Positions 39,061 through 46,925 of a stretch of 64,000 nucleotides of DNA are shown in pieces. Location of the stretch: contig NZ_JAUSUD010000019.1 of assembly GCF_030813355.1 (NCBI RefSeq), forward strand, positions 35,164 to 99,163. The letters run 5' to 3'. The notes beneath the pieces were generated by a model that was not told the DNA's origin, made no database searches, and was given only the letters and a program-made list of their open reading frames with translations. Each line of letters begins with the position of its first letter. The stretch's first letter is position 1. The position numbers were made by a program, and so were the translations under genes. This DNA is from Metabacillus malikii. GTDB lineage: Bacteria; Bacillota; Bacilli; Bacillales; Bacillaceae.

Positions 39061-39207
39061 TATGAAATTAGGTATTTATTTTAATTGTTTAAAAAGTGTT
39101 ACAACTAATTTATCTAATATTGCGAAAAATATCAATAGTAAATTAAAAATAAATAAATTCCTATTGGTTTAGATGGAAAAGGTGGTAGAAAAAGTAGACA
39201 AACATTA

Positions 39208-39240
39208 AAAAGGGTCTGACCCCGGGGGGACTGACCCTTT
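39208..39240 (-). terminator. Terminator after yitK
   Basis: AAAAAGGGTCTGACCCC / GGGGGACTGACCCTTT forms an imperfect GC-rich stem. On the minus strand it ends in a T-run. Same GGGTCTGACCC motif as other terminators in the window. Confidence 0.7.
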
Positions 39241-39247
39241 ATTGTAC

Positions 39248-39739
39248 TTAACGATAATTTATAAATTGAACATCAATTGGTAAATCTGCTGCCTTTATCG
39301 CGGCGATAATTTGTTGGAGATCATCTCTGTTTTTACCTGTTACACGAATTTGATCATCTTGTATTTGCGATTTTACTTTTAAGCCACTATTTTTAATGAG
39401 AGTATTTATCGTTTTAGCATTTTCTTTATCAATTCCAGAAACTAATTCAGCACGCTGACGTACAGTTCCACCTGATGCATTTTCGATTTTTTTATAAGAA
39501 ATGTTTTTGATAGGAACATTTCGTTTAATTAACTTTGAAATGAGTACATCTTTCAGCTGTTCGAGTTTATATTCATCATCAGAAACTAATACAAGCTCTT
39601 CCTTTTCTAATGAAATATTGCTTTTACTTCCTTTAAAATCATAGCGGGTAGAAATTTCTTTCATTGCAATGTTTATCGCATTCGTTACTTCTGGCAATTC
39701 AATTTTTGATACGATATCAAATGAGCTATCTTTCGCCAT
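39248..39739 (-). CDS. yitK: YajQ-family nucleotide/RNA-binding protein
   Basis: This 163-residue member of the YajQ (UPF0234) family begins [20 protein letters not shown] and contains RYDFKGSKS and ends [12 protein letters not shown], all conserved family segments. YajQ homologues bind nucleic acids or cyclic-di-GMP in other bacteria; the role in bacilli is unclear. The ATG at 39739 was chosen for its GGAGG SD and family start; the frame is open 20 codons earlier. In B. subtilis yitK lies between yitJ and yitL, as here. Confidence 0.9.
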   Translation of the reverse strand: MAKDSSFDIVSKIELPEVTNAINIAMKEISTRYDFKGSKSNISLEKEELVLVSDDEYKLEQLKDVLISKLIKRNVPIKNISYKKIENASGGTVRQRAELVSGIDKENAKTINTLIKNSGLKVKSQIQDDQIRVTGKNRDDLQQIIAAIKAADLPIDVQFINYR

Positions 39740-39945
39740 AAATATCCTCCATTCCGTATATAATATGGTTAGATTATAGTAAAATAAAACAATAATCACA
39801 ACTAATAACGTATTTGAAGCATGTCATGATGGAATTAAAGCTTTTTTGCTAGTCAATAACATGGGCATACAAATAAAATTGATTGATTATAAAAGATATG
39901 TGATGTTACAAAAGTGTGACATTACTGTTGAAGGGATAGATTTAC

Positions 39946-40800
39946 ATGATGGTACCAGGAACACAAGCAAACGTCACAGTAGATGAACAGGTTGACTATG
40001 GTTACTTTTTAACGGATGGGCATGAAAGAGTGCTTCTCCATAAGAGTGAAGTAATTGGAGAGATTTCAGTAGGAGACGAAATCGAGGTATTCTTCGGTGT
40101 GGATTCTCAAGACCGATTATACGCTACAATGAAAAAGCCCTACATTACAGAAGATACATATGGATGGGTAGAGGTTGTTGATGTTGTTGAAGACATGGGG
40201 GCATTCATTGATATCGGGTTAAGTAAGGATGCACTTGTTGCGAAAGACCACTTACCGTTTTTAAAAGAAGTTTGGCCGGAGCGAGGGGACAAGCTCTATT
40301 GTACGTTAAAGGTTTCGCGTAATGGTAAATTTTTTGCGAGGCTTGCTACAGAAGAGATTATTCTACCTATGCTGAAAGAGGCAGACAGGTCGTTATTTAA
40401 CAAAGAAATAACTGGAACAATTTATCGAATGATTGTCGCGGGTTCTTTTATGATTACTGAAGATGGATATAAAGGATTTATTCATTCCTCACAAAGAACT
40501 ATCGAGCCTAGACTAGGTGAGAAGGTAACAGGAAGAGTGATTGACGTAAAAGAGGATGGTACTGTTAATGTATCGTTGCTACCACGTAAACAGGATGCAT
40601 TAAGTACTGATGCAGAAAAATTGTATGCCTATATGCAGGAAAGAGGCGGTGCAATGCCATTTACAGATAAAAGTGACCCTGACGATATTAGAGAACGTTT
40701 TAACTTAAGTAAGGCAGCCTTTAAACGTGCACTTGGTCATCTTATGAAACAAGGAAGAATATATCAAGAGAATGGGTGGACATATTTTAAGGAACAATAA
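39946..40800 (+). CDS. yitL: YitL/CvfB-family S1-domain RNA-binding protein
   Basis: This 284-residue protein has three S1-like beta-barrel domains (about 1-65, 68-140 and 145-215; VEVVDVVEDMGAFIDIGLSK is typical) and a C-terminal winged helix (about 220-284, ERFNLSKAAFKRALGHLMKQ). This is the CvfB architecture, a family of RNA-binding regulators. Two adjacent ATGs (39946 and 39949) fit an AGGGATAG SD. It is divergent from yitK and ended by a strong terminator. Confidence 0.88.
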   Translation: MMVPGTQANVTVDEQVDYGYFLTDGHERVLLHKSEVIGEISVGDEIEVFFGVDSQDRLYATMKKPYITEDTYGWVEVVDVVEDMGAFIDIGLSKDALVAKDHLPFLKEVWPERGDKLYCTLKVSRNGKFFARLATEEIILPMLKEADRSLFNKEITGTIYRMIVAGSFMITEDGYKGFIHSSQRTIEPRLGEKVTGRVIDVKEDGTVNVSLLPRKQDALSTDAEKLYAYMQERGGAMPFTDKSDPDDIRERFNLSKAAFKRALGHLMKQGRIYQENGWTYFKEQ

Positions 40801-40810
40801 AATACGAAAA

Positions 40811-40839
40811 GGACAGTCCCCTTAGATGAGGGACTGTCC
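40811..40839 (+). terminator. Terminator after yitL
   Basis: Perfect stem GGACAGTCCC (40811-40820) / GGGACTGTCC (40830-40839), then CTTTTTTT. Confidence 0.9.
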
Positions 40840-40860
40840 CTTTTTTTGTACCCTGTTTTA

Positions 40861-40965
40861 GTGTCCAGCGCCTAGCTCCTCGAGGTCATAAGTGACAAAA
40901 AATTAAAGACAAGAATGTCCTCTTTTTTTGACGCTTATACTAGTGGTGCTGTTCAAAGTGCTTCC
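40861..40965. repeat. TCCAGCGCCTAGC hairpin repeat, third copy
   Basis: Starts GTCCAGCGCCTAGCTCCTCG. The segments ATAAGTGACAAAAAATTAAAG and TTTTTTTGACGCTTAT form an imperfect long hairpin, a decayed relative of the 21-bp stem at 10408-10456. Confidence 0.55.
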
Positions 40966-40971
40966 ATTTTT

Positions 40972-41103
40972 TTATAAATGGTCAGTTTTCTTTGAGTACT
41001 GGTGTTTACCCATTTTTCTATTTTTTTCACGTATCATATTTTTTTCATGGCGTTTAGCATTATTATCTTTTGCTTTTTTATCATTATCACTAGTATGCGG
41101 CAT
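40972..41103 (-). CDS. Small DUF3941-type protein (43 residues)
   Basis: This is a short minus-strand gene. The protein starts MPHTSDNDKKAKDNNAKRHE and ends KMGKHQYSKKTDHL; it is highly charged and rich in Lys, Asn and Asp. An AAAGGAG SD lies eight bases before the ATG, and the composition is clearly protein-like. The SYSKKTDHL-type ending matches the small Bacillus-specific DUF3941 proteins as I remember them. No function is known. It is downstream of yitS on the same strand with a 65-base gap. The plus-strand frame across this region is a shadow. Confidence 0.75.
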   Translation of the reverse strand: MPHTSDNDKKAKDNNAKRHEKNMIREKNRKMGKHQYSKKTDHL

Positions 41104-41168
41104 GATAAAACTCCTTTCAACAGTGATAGTTTTATCATGCCCGTTGTGTAAAAAAGGTATGTGATGAT

Positions 41169-42026
41169 TTATTGGTCTTCGTTAAGGAAGAAAATAGCAA
41201 GTGTCCCAGGACCAGCATGTGCCCCAACAACAGCACCTACATAGTTGATATAAACTTCTTTTGGCGAAAATGCTTCTTCAATCATTGCTTTCATCTCATT
41301 AGCTGCATCTATATCATCACCATGACTAATCGCTATCGTTTGATTTTGAAGATTTTTGCCACGTTCTTTCATTAATTCGATAATCCGTTTAAATACTTTC
41401 TTTCGGCCACGCAATTTCTCAAGAGGGATTAATTTGCCATCCTCAACATGTAATAACGGTTTTATGTTTAAAAGACCGCCAACGAACGCAGATGCCTTGC
41501 TTATTCTTCCACCTCGTGCTAAATATTCTAAATTATCTACAGTGAAAATGTGTTCGATTTTTGGGCAATATTCTCTAACTGCCTTCTCAAGTTCTATAAG
41601 TGACTTGTCTTCATTTGCGAGCTTGACTGCATATTTTACTGCAAGTCCATGACCGAGAGAGGCACATTTCGTATCAATAATGGCAAGTTCAAATTGTGGG
41701 AATTCTTCGAGTACTTCATTTCGAACCATTTCAGCTGTTTGATAAGTTCCAGACAGCTCTGAGGAAAAAGCTACATATAGGCAAGGAACTCCCTCTTTAG
41801 CATGTTCTGTAAAGACATCTTTAAGCATAAGTGGGGATACTTGTGAAGTTTTGACGATAACGCCATTTCGCATTTCATCATAAATTTCCTTCGGTTCAAT
41901 TTCTTTTTGATCCTGTAATTGCTTTCCGTGTATATCAACACTTAAAGGAAGGAATGAGACTGAATGCTCTTCGAAAAATGATAAAGGCAAATCACAAGCA
42001 CTATCAGCAATAATTTTTACGTTCAA
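41169..42026 (-). CDS. yitS: DegV-family fatty-acid-binding protein YitS
   Basis: This 285-residue DegV-family protein has the N-terminal IIADSACDLP, KTSQVSP and FSSELSGTYQ segments that line the lipid pocket, and the C-terminal GAVVGAHAGPGTLAIFF. DegV/FakB proteins bind a fatty acid and present it to the kinase FakA. I prefer the TTG at 42026 (SD GAGGTG, six-base spacing) to the GTG at 42035, which directly abuts that SD. It is divergent from yitT, as in B. subtilis. Confidence 0.88.
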   Translation of the reverse strand: MNVKIIADSACDLPLSFFEEHSVSFLPLSVDIHGKQLQDQKEIEPKEIYDEMRNGVIVKTSQVSPLMLKDVFTEHAKEGVPCLYVAFSSELSGTYQTAEMVRNEVLEEFPQFELAIIDTKCASLGHGLAVKYAVKLANEDKSLIELEKAVREYCPKIEHIFTVDNLEYLARGGRISKASAFVGGLLNIKPLLHVEDGKLIPLEKLRGRKKVFKRIIELMKERGKNLQNQTIAISHGDDIDAANEMKAMIEEAFSPKEVYINYVGAVVGAHAGPGTLAIFFLNEDQ

Positions 42027-42283
42027 TCGTGACACCTCGTTTTTTATTTAATATTGTAAATAACTATCATGTTAAGGAATCAAGGCTTGTTTAACGAATC
42101 CACATGTTCGTTGTGTGTATAAAAGGGTTGTTCCACAATTTTTGTTAATAAAGATATGTAGTAGTTTGAATTTATTAGTTTTAGTTTATCACGATCCGAT
42201 TAAATTACAATCTTTGTATTCAATTCCGCAAAAAAAGGGAACAACATAGAGTAAATAGATAATAGTAGGAAGGAGTGTGTTAA

Positions 42284-43126
42284 TTGGTAAAGACAGAAGT
42301 GAAAAAAGTGATTGTCGTTATTATTGGTGCCTTACTAAATGCAATTGGCTTAAACTTATTTCTAATACCCGCAAATGTATATGCTAGTGGATTTACAGGT
42401 ATGTCGCAGTTACTATCTAGTGTGATTGAACAATATACGCCATTTTATCTGTCTACAGGTATATTGCTGTTTTTATTAAACATTCCTGTTGCGATTTTAG
42501 GGTGGTTAAAAGTAGGCAAGTCTTTTACAGTGTATAGCTTTTTTAGTGTAGCGGTGACAACGGTATTTTTAGGTATAATTCCACTAATGTCGTTGTCAGA
42601 AGATATATTGCTTAATGCGGTCTTCGGTGGTGTCCTTTCAGCTGTAGGAGTAGGGATGACGTTGAAATTTGGAGCCTCTACAGGCGGATTAGACATTGTT
42701 GCGATGATTTTATCGCGTATGAATGATAAGCCGGTTGGAACATACTTTTTTATCTTAAATGCCTTCATTATTTTAACAGCAGGCATATTATATGGCTGGG
42801 AAAAAGCATTATATACACTCGTAACACTGTATGCAACAACAAAAGTAATCGATACAATCCATACGAGTCATGTAAAGCTAACAGCTATGGTCGTAACTAA
42901 AAAAGGAGATGAATTGAAGAAGGCAATTCACTCAAGGCTTGTTAGAGGGATTACAACCGTGCCTGCAAAGGGTGGTTTTACAAATGAATCAAAAGATTTG
43001 TTAATGATTGTGATTACACGTTATGAATTGTATGATTTAGAAAAAGTAATTAAAGAAGTAGACCCACAAGCATTTACTAATATTATTCAAACGACAGGAA
43101 TATTTGGCTTTTTTAGAAGGGATTAA
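42284..43126 (+). CDS. yitT: YitT-family membrane protein
   Basis: This 280-residue protein has about five TM helices in the first 170 residues (GASTGGLDIVA is the family motif near 128-138) and a C-terminal soluble domain (DUF2179 type, about 190-275, TAMVVTKKGDELKKAIHSRL). Function unknown. The start is TTG 42284 after an AGGAAGGAG SD. Followed 12 bases later by the lipoprotein inhibitor gene, so the two are likely cotranscribed. Confidence 0.87.
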   Translation: MVKTEVKKVIVVIIGALLNAIGLNLFLIPANVYASGFTGMSQLLSSVIEQYTPFYLSTGILLFLLNIPVAILGWLKVGKSFTVYSFFSVAVTTVFLGIIPLMSLSEDILLNAVFGGVLSAVGVGMTLKFGASTGGLDIVAMILSRMNDKPVGTYFFILNAFIILTAGILYGWEKALYTLVTLYATTKVIDTIHTSHVKLTAMVVTKKGDELKKAIHSRLVRGITTVPAKGGFTNESKDLLMIVITRYELYDLEKVIKEVDPQAFTNIIQTTGIFGFFRRD

Positions 43127-43138
43127 AGGAAGTGTTTT

Positions 43139-43588
43139 ATGAGAGGTAAAATTATTATTATTTGCGTATTGGTATGTCTTTTAACTAGCTGTTCTAGTGG
43201 AGCGGTTAAAACTCCTGCTCAATCTAGTCGTGATGGTATGACGTTATCCACAAATATTAATTTAGAACAAGTCGATGCTAATATCCGCTTCATCATGACA
43301 ATTGCCAATCAATCAACTGCAGAACAAAAGTTAGAGTTCACTTCAAGTCAGAAGTATGAAATTGTAGTTAAAAATAGTAATAACGAGGTTGTTTACAAAT
43401 ATTCAGACGGTAAAATGTTCGCTCAAGTACTTGATACTGTCAGTATACAACCGGAAGAAGAAATTATATGGGAAGAAATGTGGACAAATCATCATTTAAG
43501 TGAAGGAAAATATTCAGTTGATTTAACAATACTAGCAAAGGACATTGAACTTTCTGATACTAAATCCTTCGTTATTAAAAAGCGTTAA
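43139..43588 (+). CDS. BsuPI-like proteinase inhibitor domain lipoprotein
   Basis: This 149-residue protein has a lipoprotein signal with lipobox L-T-S-C (C18). It is followed by one immunoglobulin-like domain of the intracellular proteinase inhibitor (BsuPI) type: FIMTIANQSTAEQKLEFTSS, YSDGKMFAQVLDTVSIQPEE and a WEEMW segment. In B. subtilis the ipi gene sits after yitT and encodes an inhibitor without a signal. Here the same position holds an exported, lipid-anchored version, so it would act outside the membrane. Ends at a bidirectional terminator. Confidence 0.8.
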   Translation: MRGKIIIICVLVCLLTSCSSGAVKTPAQSSRDGMTLSTNINLEQVDANIRFIMTIANQSTAEQKLEFTSSQKYEIVVKNSNNEVVYKYSDGKMFAQVLDTVSIQPEEEIIWEEMWTNHHLSEGKYSVDLTILAKDIELSDTKSFVIKKR

Positions 43589-43607
43589 TAATCAATGTGG
43601 AAGAAAA

Positions 43608-43644
43608 ATAGTGCCTCAACTGGTCAGACCTGTTGAGGCACTAT
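43608..43644. terminator. Bidirectional terminator between the inhibitor and the DUF3813-type gene
   Basis: Perfect 13-bp stem ATAGTGCCTCAAC (43608-43620) / GTTGAGGCACTAT (43632-43644). The loop contains GGTCAGACC. On the minus strand a T-run follows. Confidence 0.88.
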
Positions 43645-43653
43645 CTATCAAAT

Positions 43654-43851
43654 CTAAGAAAGTGATTCAATTGTTTGCTGAAATTCATTTAACTGAGAAC
43701 GTTCAGCATTTGTGCTATTTGCATATGCAGATGATAGTGCGTTTTTTGCCTTTGATATGGCTTCTTGCTTATTACCTTGTATTTCTCCATTTGATACTGA
43801 TTGTGCATAAGCAACCATTTCTCTAGCCTGTTGAAATAATGGATTACCCAT
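43654..43851 (-). CDS. Small DUF3813-type protein (65 residues)
   Basis: This 65-residue protein begins MGNPLFQQAREMVAYAQSVS and is predicted to be mostly helical (KQEAISKAKNALSSAYANST). It resembles the small Bacillus DUF3813 proteins, found near yitU in relatives. The start is ATG 43851 with an AGGTG SD nine bases upstream, one base after the stop of the 50-residue gene upstream, so the two are coupled. No signal or membrane segment. Function unknown. Confidence 0.75.
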   Translation of the reverse strand: MGNPLFQQAREMVAYAQSVSNGEIQGNKQEAISKAKNALSSAYANSTNAERSQLNEFQQTIESLS

Positions 43852-43852
43852 A

Positions 43853-44005
43853 TTAGATTTCACCTGCCTGAGAGCTTATTGATTGATTAGCACGACGTTC
43901 TTCTGCTTCAGCCAATGTCGTATGGTAAGGGAACCTTTCATCGTGCTTAGAAACTACATCTTTACTTTGTTGGAAAAAGCGTTTCGACTTGTTTCGTTTA
44001 CCCAT
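43853..44005 (-). CDS. Small basic hypothetical protein (50 residues)
   Basis: This small gene begins MGKRNKSKRFFQQSKDVVSK and continues HDERFPYHTTLAEAEERRAN; basic N-terminus, acidic-charged middle. I do not recognise the family. It has an AGGGGGG SD eight bases before the ATG, and ends one base before the DUF3813-type start. Its SD forms the 3' arm of a hairpin (44012-44078), so its translation may be structure-controlled. It lies between yitU and the DUF3813-type gene on the same strand. Confidence 0.7.
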   Translation of the reverse strand: MGKRNKSKRFFQQSKDVVSKHDERFPYHTTLAEAEERRANQSISSQAGEI

Positions 44006-44011
44006 TGAAAA

Positions 44012-44078
44012 AGCCCCCCTTAACGAATGTGAAGTGACGTTTTAGATACGTCATAACTAGTTTGTACGGAAGGGGGCT
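44012..44078 (-). promoter_or_regulatory. Hairpin between yitU and the small gene that masks its SD
   Basis: Plus-strand arms AGCCCCCCTT (44012-44021) and AAGGGGGCT (44070-44078). On the minus strand the 3' arm AAGGGGGGCT is the SD of the 50-residue gene and is followed by TTTTT, so the structure reads both as a terminator for yitU and as an SD-sequestering stem. A smaller ACGTCA/TGACGT stem lies in the loop. Confidence 0.6.
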
Positions 44079-44124
44079 GAATATGTTTGGCAATATGTTG
44101 ATTTTCATTAAGAATATGTAATGT

Positions 44125-44937
44125 TTAAAGGTCTAAAGTTTTTTTCAAGTAGTATGCAATACCATCCTCTTCATTTGTTAACGTTTCTTTATTTGCAACA
44201 GCTTTAAGTTTATCGATTGCATTGCCCATCGCAATCCCGTGTCCGGCAAATTGAAGCATTTCAAGATCGTTATCTTCATCTCCAAATGCAATTATGCGTT
44301 CTGCAGGTATTTTGTAATAATCGGCGACCTTTTTTAAGCCTACAGCTTTATTCATTCCAGCTTTTATTATTTCAATCACATGCCATGGAGCAGCCCATCT
44401 TCTATGGTCGACGACGTTTGCATGTACATCTGATAAGTATTCTCTTATTTTCTCGACTTCTTCCTCAGCAGCATGAATAAGGATGCTTGTCACATCATCG
44501 CGAAGATTTTCCCTTAAATCTCCAATTTTTACGGTTGGGTTCCCCATACTGAAAATGTCCAATAACTTCTCATCATGATAATGAAAATATACATCATCAA
44601 TAATTTCTGCTAACACATTGTGTAGTTGATGTTTCTCAGCCACATCAATAATATCTTTCACAACGTCTAACTCGAGTGTAGTGTGGTACGTCCCCCACGA
44701 ATCATCTTTAGGATGGTGAACATAGGCTCCGTTAAAATTAATAATCGGACTAGTTAATTGTAGTTCATCATAGTAAAGGGAACTTGAACGGAATGGTCTG
44801 CCGGTTGCAATACATACGATATGTCCTGCAGCTTTTGCTTTTTCAATGATTTCTTTTGAATAAGAAGAGATTGTTTTATCGTCTTTTAATAACGTTCCGT
44901 CTAAATCCAATGCGATTAAGAATGGGTTTGTACTCAT
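44125..44937 (-). CDS. yitU: HAD-superfamily Cof-type phosphatase YitU
   Basis: This 270-residue HAD-IIB phosphatase has motif I LDLDGTLL (nucleophile and acid Asp at about residues 10-12), motif II CIATGRP, motif III Lys near NKAVGLKKV and motif IV AFGDEDNDLEML. B. subtilis YitU is one of the phosphatases that dephosphorylate the riboflavin precursor ARPP; the specificity here is inferred by orthology and position. The start is ATG 44937 with an AAGGAGAC SD. Followed downstream by two small genes. Confidence 0.87.
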   Translation of the reverse strand: MSTNPFLIALDLDGTLLKDDKTISSYSKEIIEKAKAAGHIVCIATGRPFRSSSLYYDELQLTSPIINFNGAYVHHPKDDSWGTYHTTLELDVVKDIIDVAEKHQLHNVLAEIIDDVYFHYHDEKLLDIFSMGNPTVKIGDLRENLRDDVTSILIHAAEEEVEKIREYLSDVHANVVDHRRWAAPWHVIEIIKAGMNKAVGLKKVADYYKIPAERIIAFGDEDNDLEMLQFAGHGIAMGNAIDKLKAVANKETLTNEEDGIAYYLKKTLDL

Positions 44938-45229
44938 AATGTCTCCTTTTATTCTTATTTAGGAAGCCTGGTCATTTTTCATTAAGTCTATTTGCGTCTG
45001 ATACTATTAAACGTAACAGTTTTCTGTGGATTCGGGGATTATAAGCAAAAGTGTGCCGAGATGGTAATCCACTCGCGAATTTTGTTATGACGTTCCACAA
45101 TTTAGCATAGGGTTAACGCATAAAAATAACCTAATTACTTTCCTACCTTATAGTGTATCTTATTTCCAAGTCAATGTGTCTACATGTTACAATGAATATG
45201 TTTCATAATAGATTGGAGGCGCGTTAAGG

Positions 45230-46000
45230 TTGGTTATAGTTGAGAAGCTGCATATTGATAATATTCCATTATTACATGTTGTCAATCAAGAATATAAAGA
45301 GAAAAAAACCCCTTTTGTTATATTTGTACATGGTTTTACAAGTGCTAAGGAAAATAATTTACATTATGCTTATTTTCTTGCTGAAAAAGGATTTCGGGTC
45401 GTTTTACCAGAAGCACTTTTTCATGGTGAAAGAAGTGACACTGACGAAGTTACTGATTTAAGCTTAAAGTTTTGGCAAATTGTCATAAATGAAATTAACG
45501 AGTTAGAGATAATAAAAAACTATTTTGAAGAGAATAATCTAATAAATAGTGAGCAAATTGGTGTTGCCGGTACATCAATGGGAGGAATTACGACTTTAGG
45601 TGCATTAACGCAATATGAATGGATTAAAGCAGCCGTTAGCCTTATGGGAAGTCCTTGCTATACAGCCTTCTTAACACGTCAACTACAGGCATTAAAACAA
45701 AATGGAGTTAAGTTACCTCTGACAGAGCAAGATATCGAAACGCAAAAGTCTAAGCTTGCAAAGTTTGACTTAAGTTTACATAAAGATAAGCTTGCAAAAC
45801 GTCCACTATTGTTTTGGCATGGTGAGCGTGACCAAGTAGTTCCATTCGGTCCAACATATCAATTTTATAAAGAAATTATCCCGATGTATGCGGATCATCC
45901 TGAACGATTAAAGTTTATTGCAGACGCTAAAGCTGATCATAAAGTTTCTCAAGAGGGTGTACAAGCACTAGTCAATTGGTTTGACCGTTACTTAAGATGA
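45230..46000 (+). CDS. yitV: Alpha/beta hydrolase YitV
   Basis: This 256-residue serine hydrolase fold has FVHGFTSAKEN (oxyanion region), the nucleophile elbow GTSMGG near residues 114-119, a catalytic Asp in WHGERDQVVPFGP and a His in ADHKVSQEG. It is probably an esterase; the natural substrate is unknown. The start is TTG 45230 with a GGAGG SD ten bases upstream. The 292-base gap before it holds no feature that I can support apart from its promoter. Confidence 0.83.
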   Translation: MVIVEKLHIDNIPLLHVVNQEYKEKKTPFVIFVHGFTSAKENNLHYAYFLAEKGFRVVLPEALFHGERSDTDEVTDLSLKFWQIVINEINELEIIKNYFEENNLINSEQIGVAGTSMGGITTLGALTQYEWIKAAVSLMGSPCYTAFLTRQLQALKQNGVKLPLTEQDIETQKSKLAKFDLSLHKDKLAKRPLLFWHGERDQVVPFGPTYQFYKEIIPMYADHPERLKFIADAKADHKVSQEGVQALVNWFDRYLR

Positions 46001-46119
46001 TTTTATTCTATTGTATGATACTTGAATTGTATCATATGATAAGAACATATTACTTTCATCTAATCCATGTCTTTACTATACTTAAATTAGAGTGACCTAC
46101 GAAAGGAGTGATTCATACA

Positions 46120-46428
46120 ATGGATGAATTACTAAAGGAAAATATATACGGAGCATTGGAAACAGTTGTTGACCCAGAGCTAGGCGTTGATATCGTGAAC
46201 CTCGGACTAGTTTATGATGTAACAATGGATGATAATGGTCTTACTGAAGTAACGATGACATTAACATCGATGGGATGCCCGCTTGCAGGAACAATCGTTG
46301 AACAAGTTAAGCTTGCATTAGACGATATTCCTGAAGTGAAAGAAGTTGAAGTGAATATTGTTTGGAATCCACCATGGACGAAAGATAAAATGTCTCGTTA
46401 CGCTAAAATCGCTCTCGGGATAAGATAA
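46120..46428 (+). CDS. yitW: DUF59/MIP18-type iron-sulfur assembly factor YitW
   Basis: This 102-residue protein has the family core VVDPELGVDIVNLGLVYDV and the conserved TSMGCPLAGTI with its single Cys, ending NPPWTKDKMS. Relatives (SufT, MIP18/Cia2) help insert iron-sulfur clusters into target proteins. The start is ATG 46120, with a GAAAGGAG SD; 102 residues matches B. subtilis YitW. Followed by a strong terminator. Confidence 0.92.
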   Translation: MDELLKENIYGALETVVDPELGVDIVNLGLVYDVTMDDNGLTEVTMTLTSMGCPLAGTIVEQVKLALDDIPEVKEVEVNIVWNPPWTKDKMSRYAKIALGIR

Positions 46429-46431
46429 TGA

Positions 46432-46474
46432 AAAGGTTTGATTAATACACATTCGCTGTATTGGTCAAACCTTT
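46432..46474 (+). terminator. Terminator after yitW
   Basis: AAAGGTTTGA (46432-46441) pairs with TCAAACCTTT (46465-46474), with an inner AATACA/TGTATT stem, then T-rich sequence. Confidence 0.9.
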
Positions 46475-46515
46475 TTTATTTCGAATGAATGGGAAATAGC
46501 TATTCGTGAGCTGGT

Positions 46516-46725
46516 GAAGGACTGAAACAGTAGCGATATCATGAGGAAACCCGCTTCATCAAGCGTATGAAACTGTAAACCGTAGTGACTTCGTATGGAA
46601 ACCCGCTTCATCAAGTCAAAAGCAACAGTAGCAACCAGCCTGGATTTAACTTTATGTACATATCTAAACCAAACACATAGTTCTACATTAATCTCCACTT
46701 AACCCAAAATTTTCGAGGAAACCCG
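46516..46725. repeat. Imperfect 52-base direct repeat upstream of the arginine operon
   Basis: The gap 46429-46925 holds two units sharing GGAAACCCGCTTCATCAAG exactly (46545-46563 and 46597-46615) plus a similar upstream stretch (CTG.AA...GTAG.GA..TC). A third partial match GGAAACCCG is at 46717-46725. I see no gene; the minus-strand frame across it has no recognisable protein and a poor start. Confidence 0.6.
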
Positions 46726-46851
46726 TTGTAACCTAGCACTTTATACAAATGGATGTATATTAATAAATAAAATGTAAACTAAAAAAAGATAAACAAACAC
46801 TTGTCAAACATAGATTTTTTAGAAAAATCAATAAAAATATTATTTATACAC

Positions 46852-46880
46852 TTGATTTTATTTTTATACATATTTATAAT
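46852..46880 (+). promoter_or_regulatory. Promoter and ARG box of the argC operon
   Basis: TTGATT (46852-46857), 17-base spacer, TATAAT (46875-46880). The spacer region, read on the minus strand, is TATGTATAAAAATAAAAT, close to the Bacillus ARG box (CATGAATAAAAATKCAAK). ArgR/AhrC bound here would cover the promoter. Confidence 0.7.
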
Positions 46881-46925
46881 TGAGAAATAATTTAGAAAAC
46901 GAACATATTATAAGAAGGTGATTTG

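Noticed and set aside
40928..41164. Plus-strand 78-codon hydrophobic frame
   Set aside because: It is the shadow of the 43-residue minus-strand gene, which has a good SD and protein-like composition.
43545..43826. Plus-strand 93-codon frame overlapping the inhibitor gene end
   Set aside because: It crosses the bidirectional terminator and is opposite the DUF3813-type gene; no SD.
46465..46698. 77-codon minus-strand frame upstream of argC
   Set aside because: It starts with GTG without a good SD, spans the yitW terminator and the direct repeats, and has no recognisable protein features.
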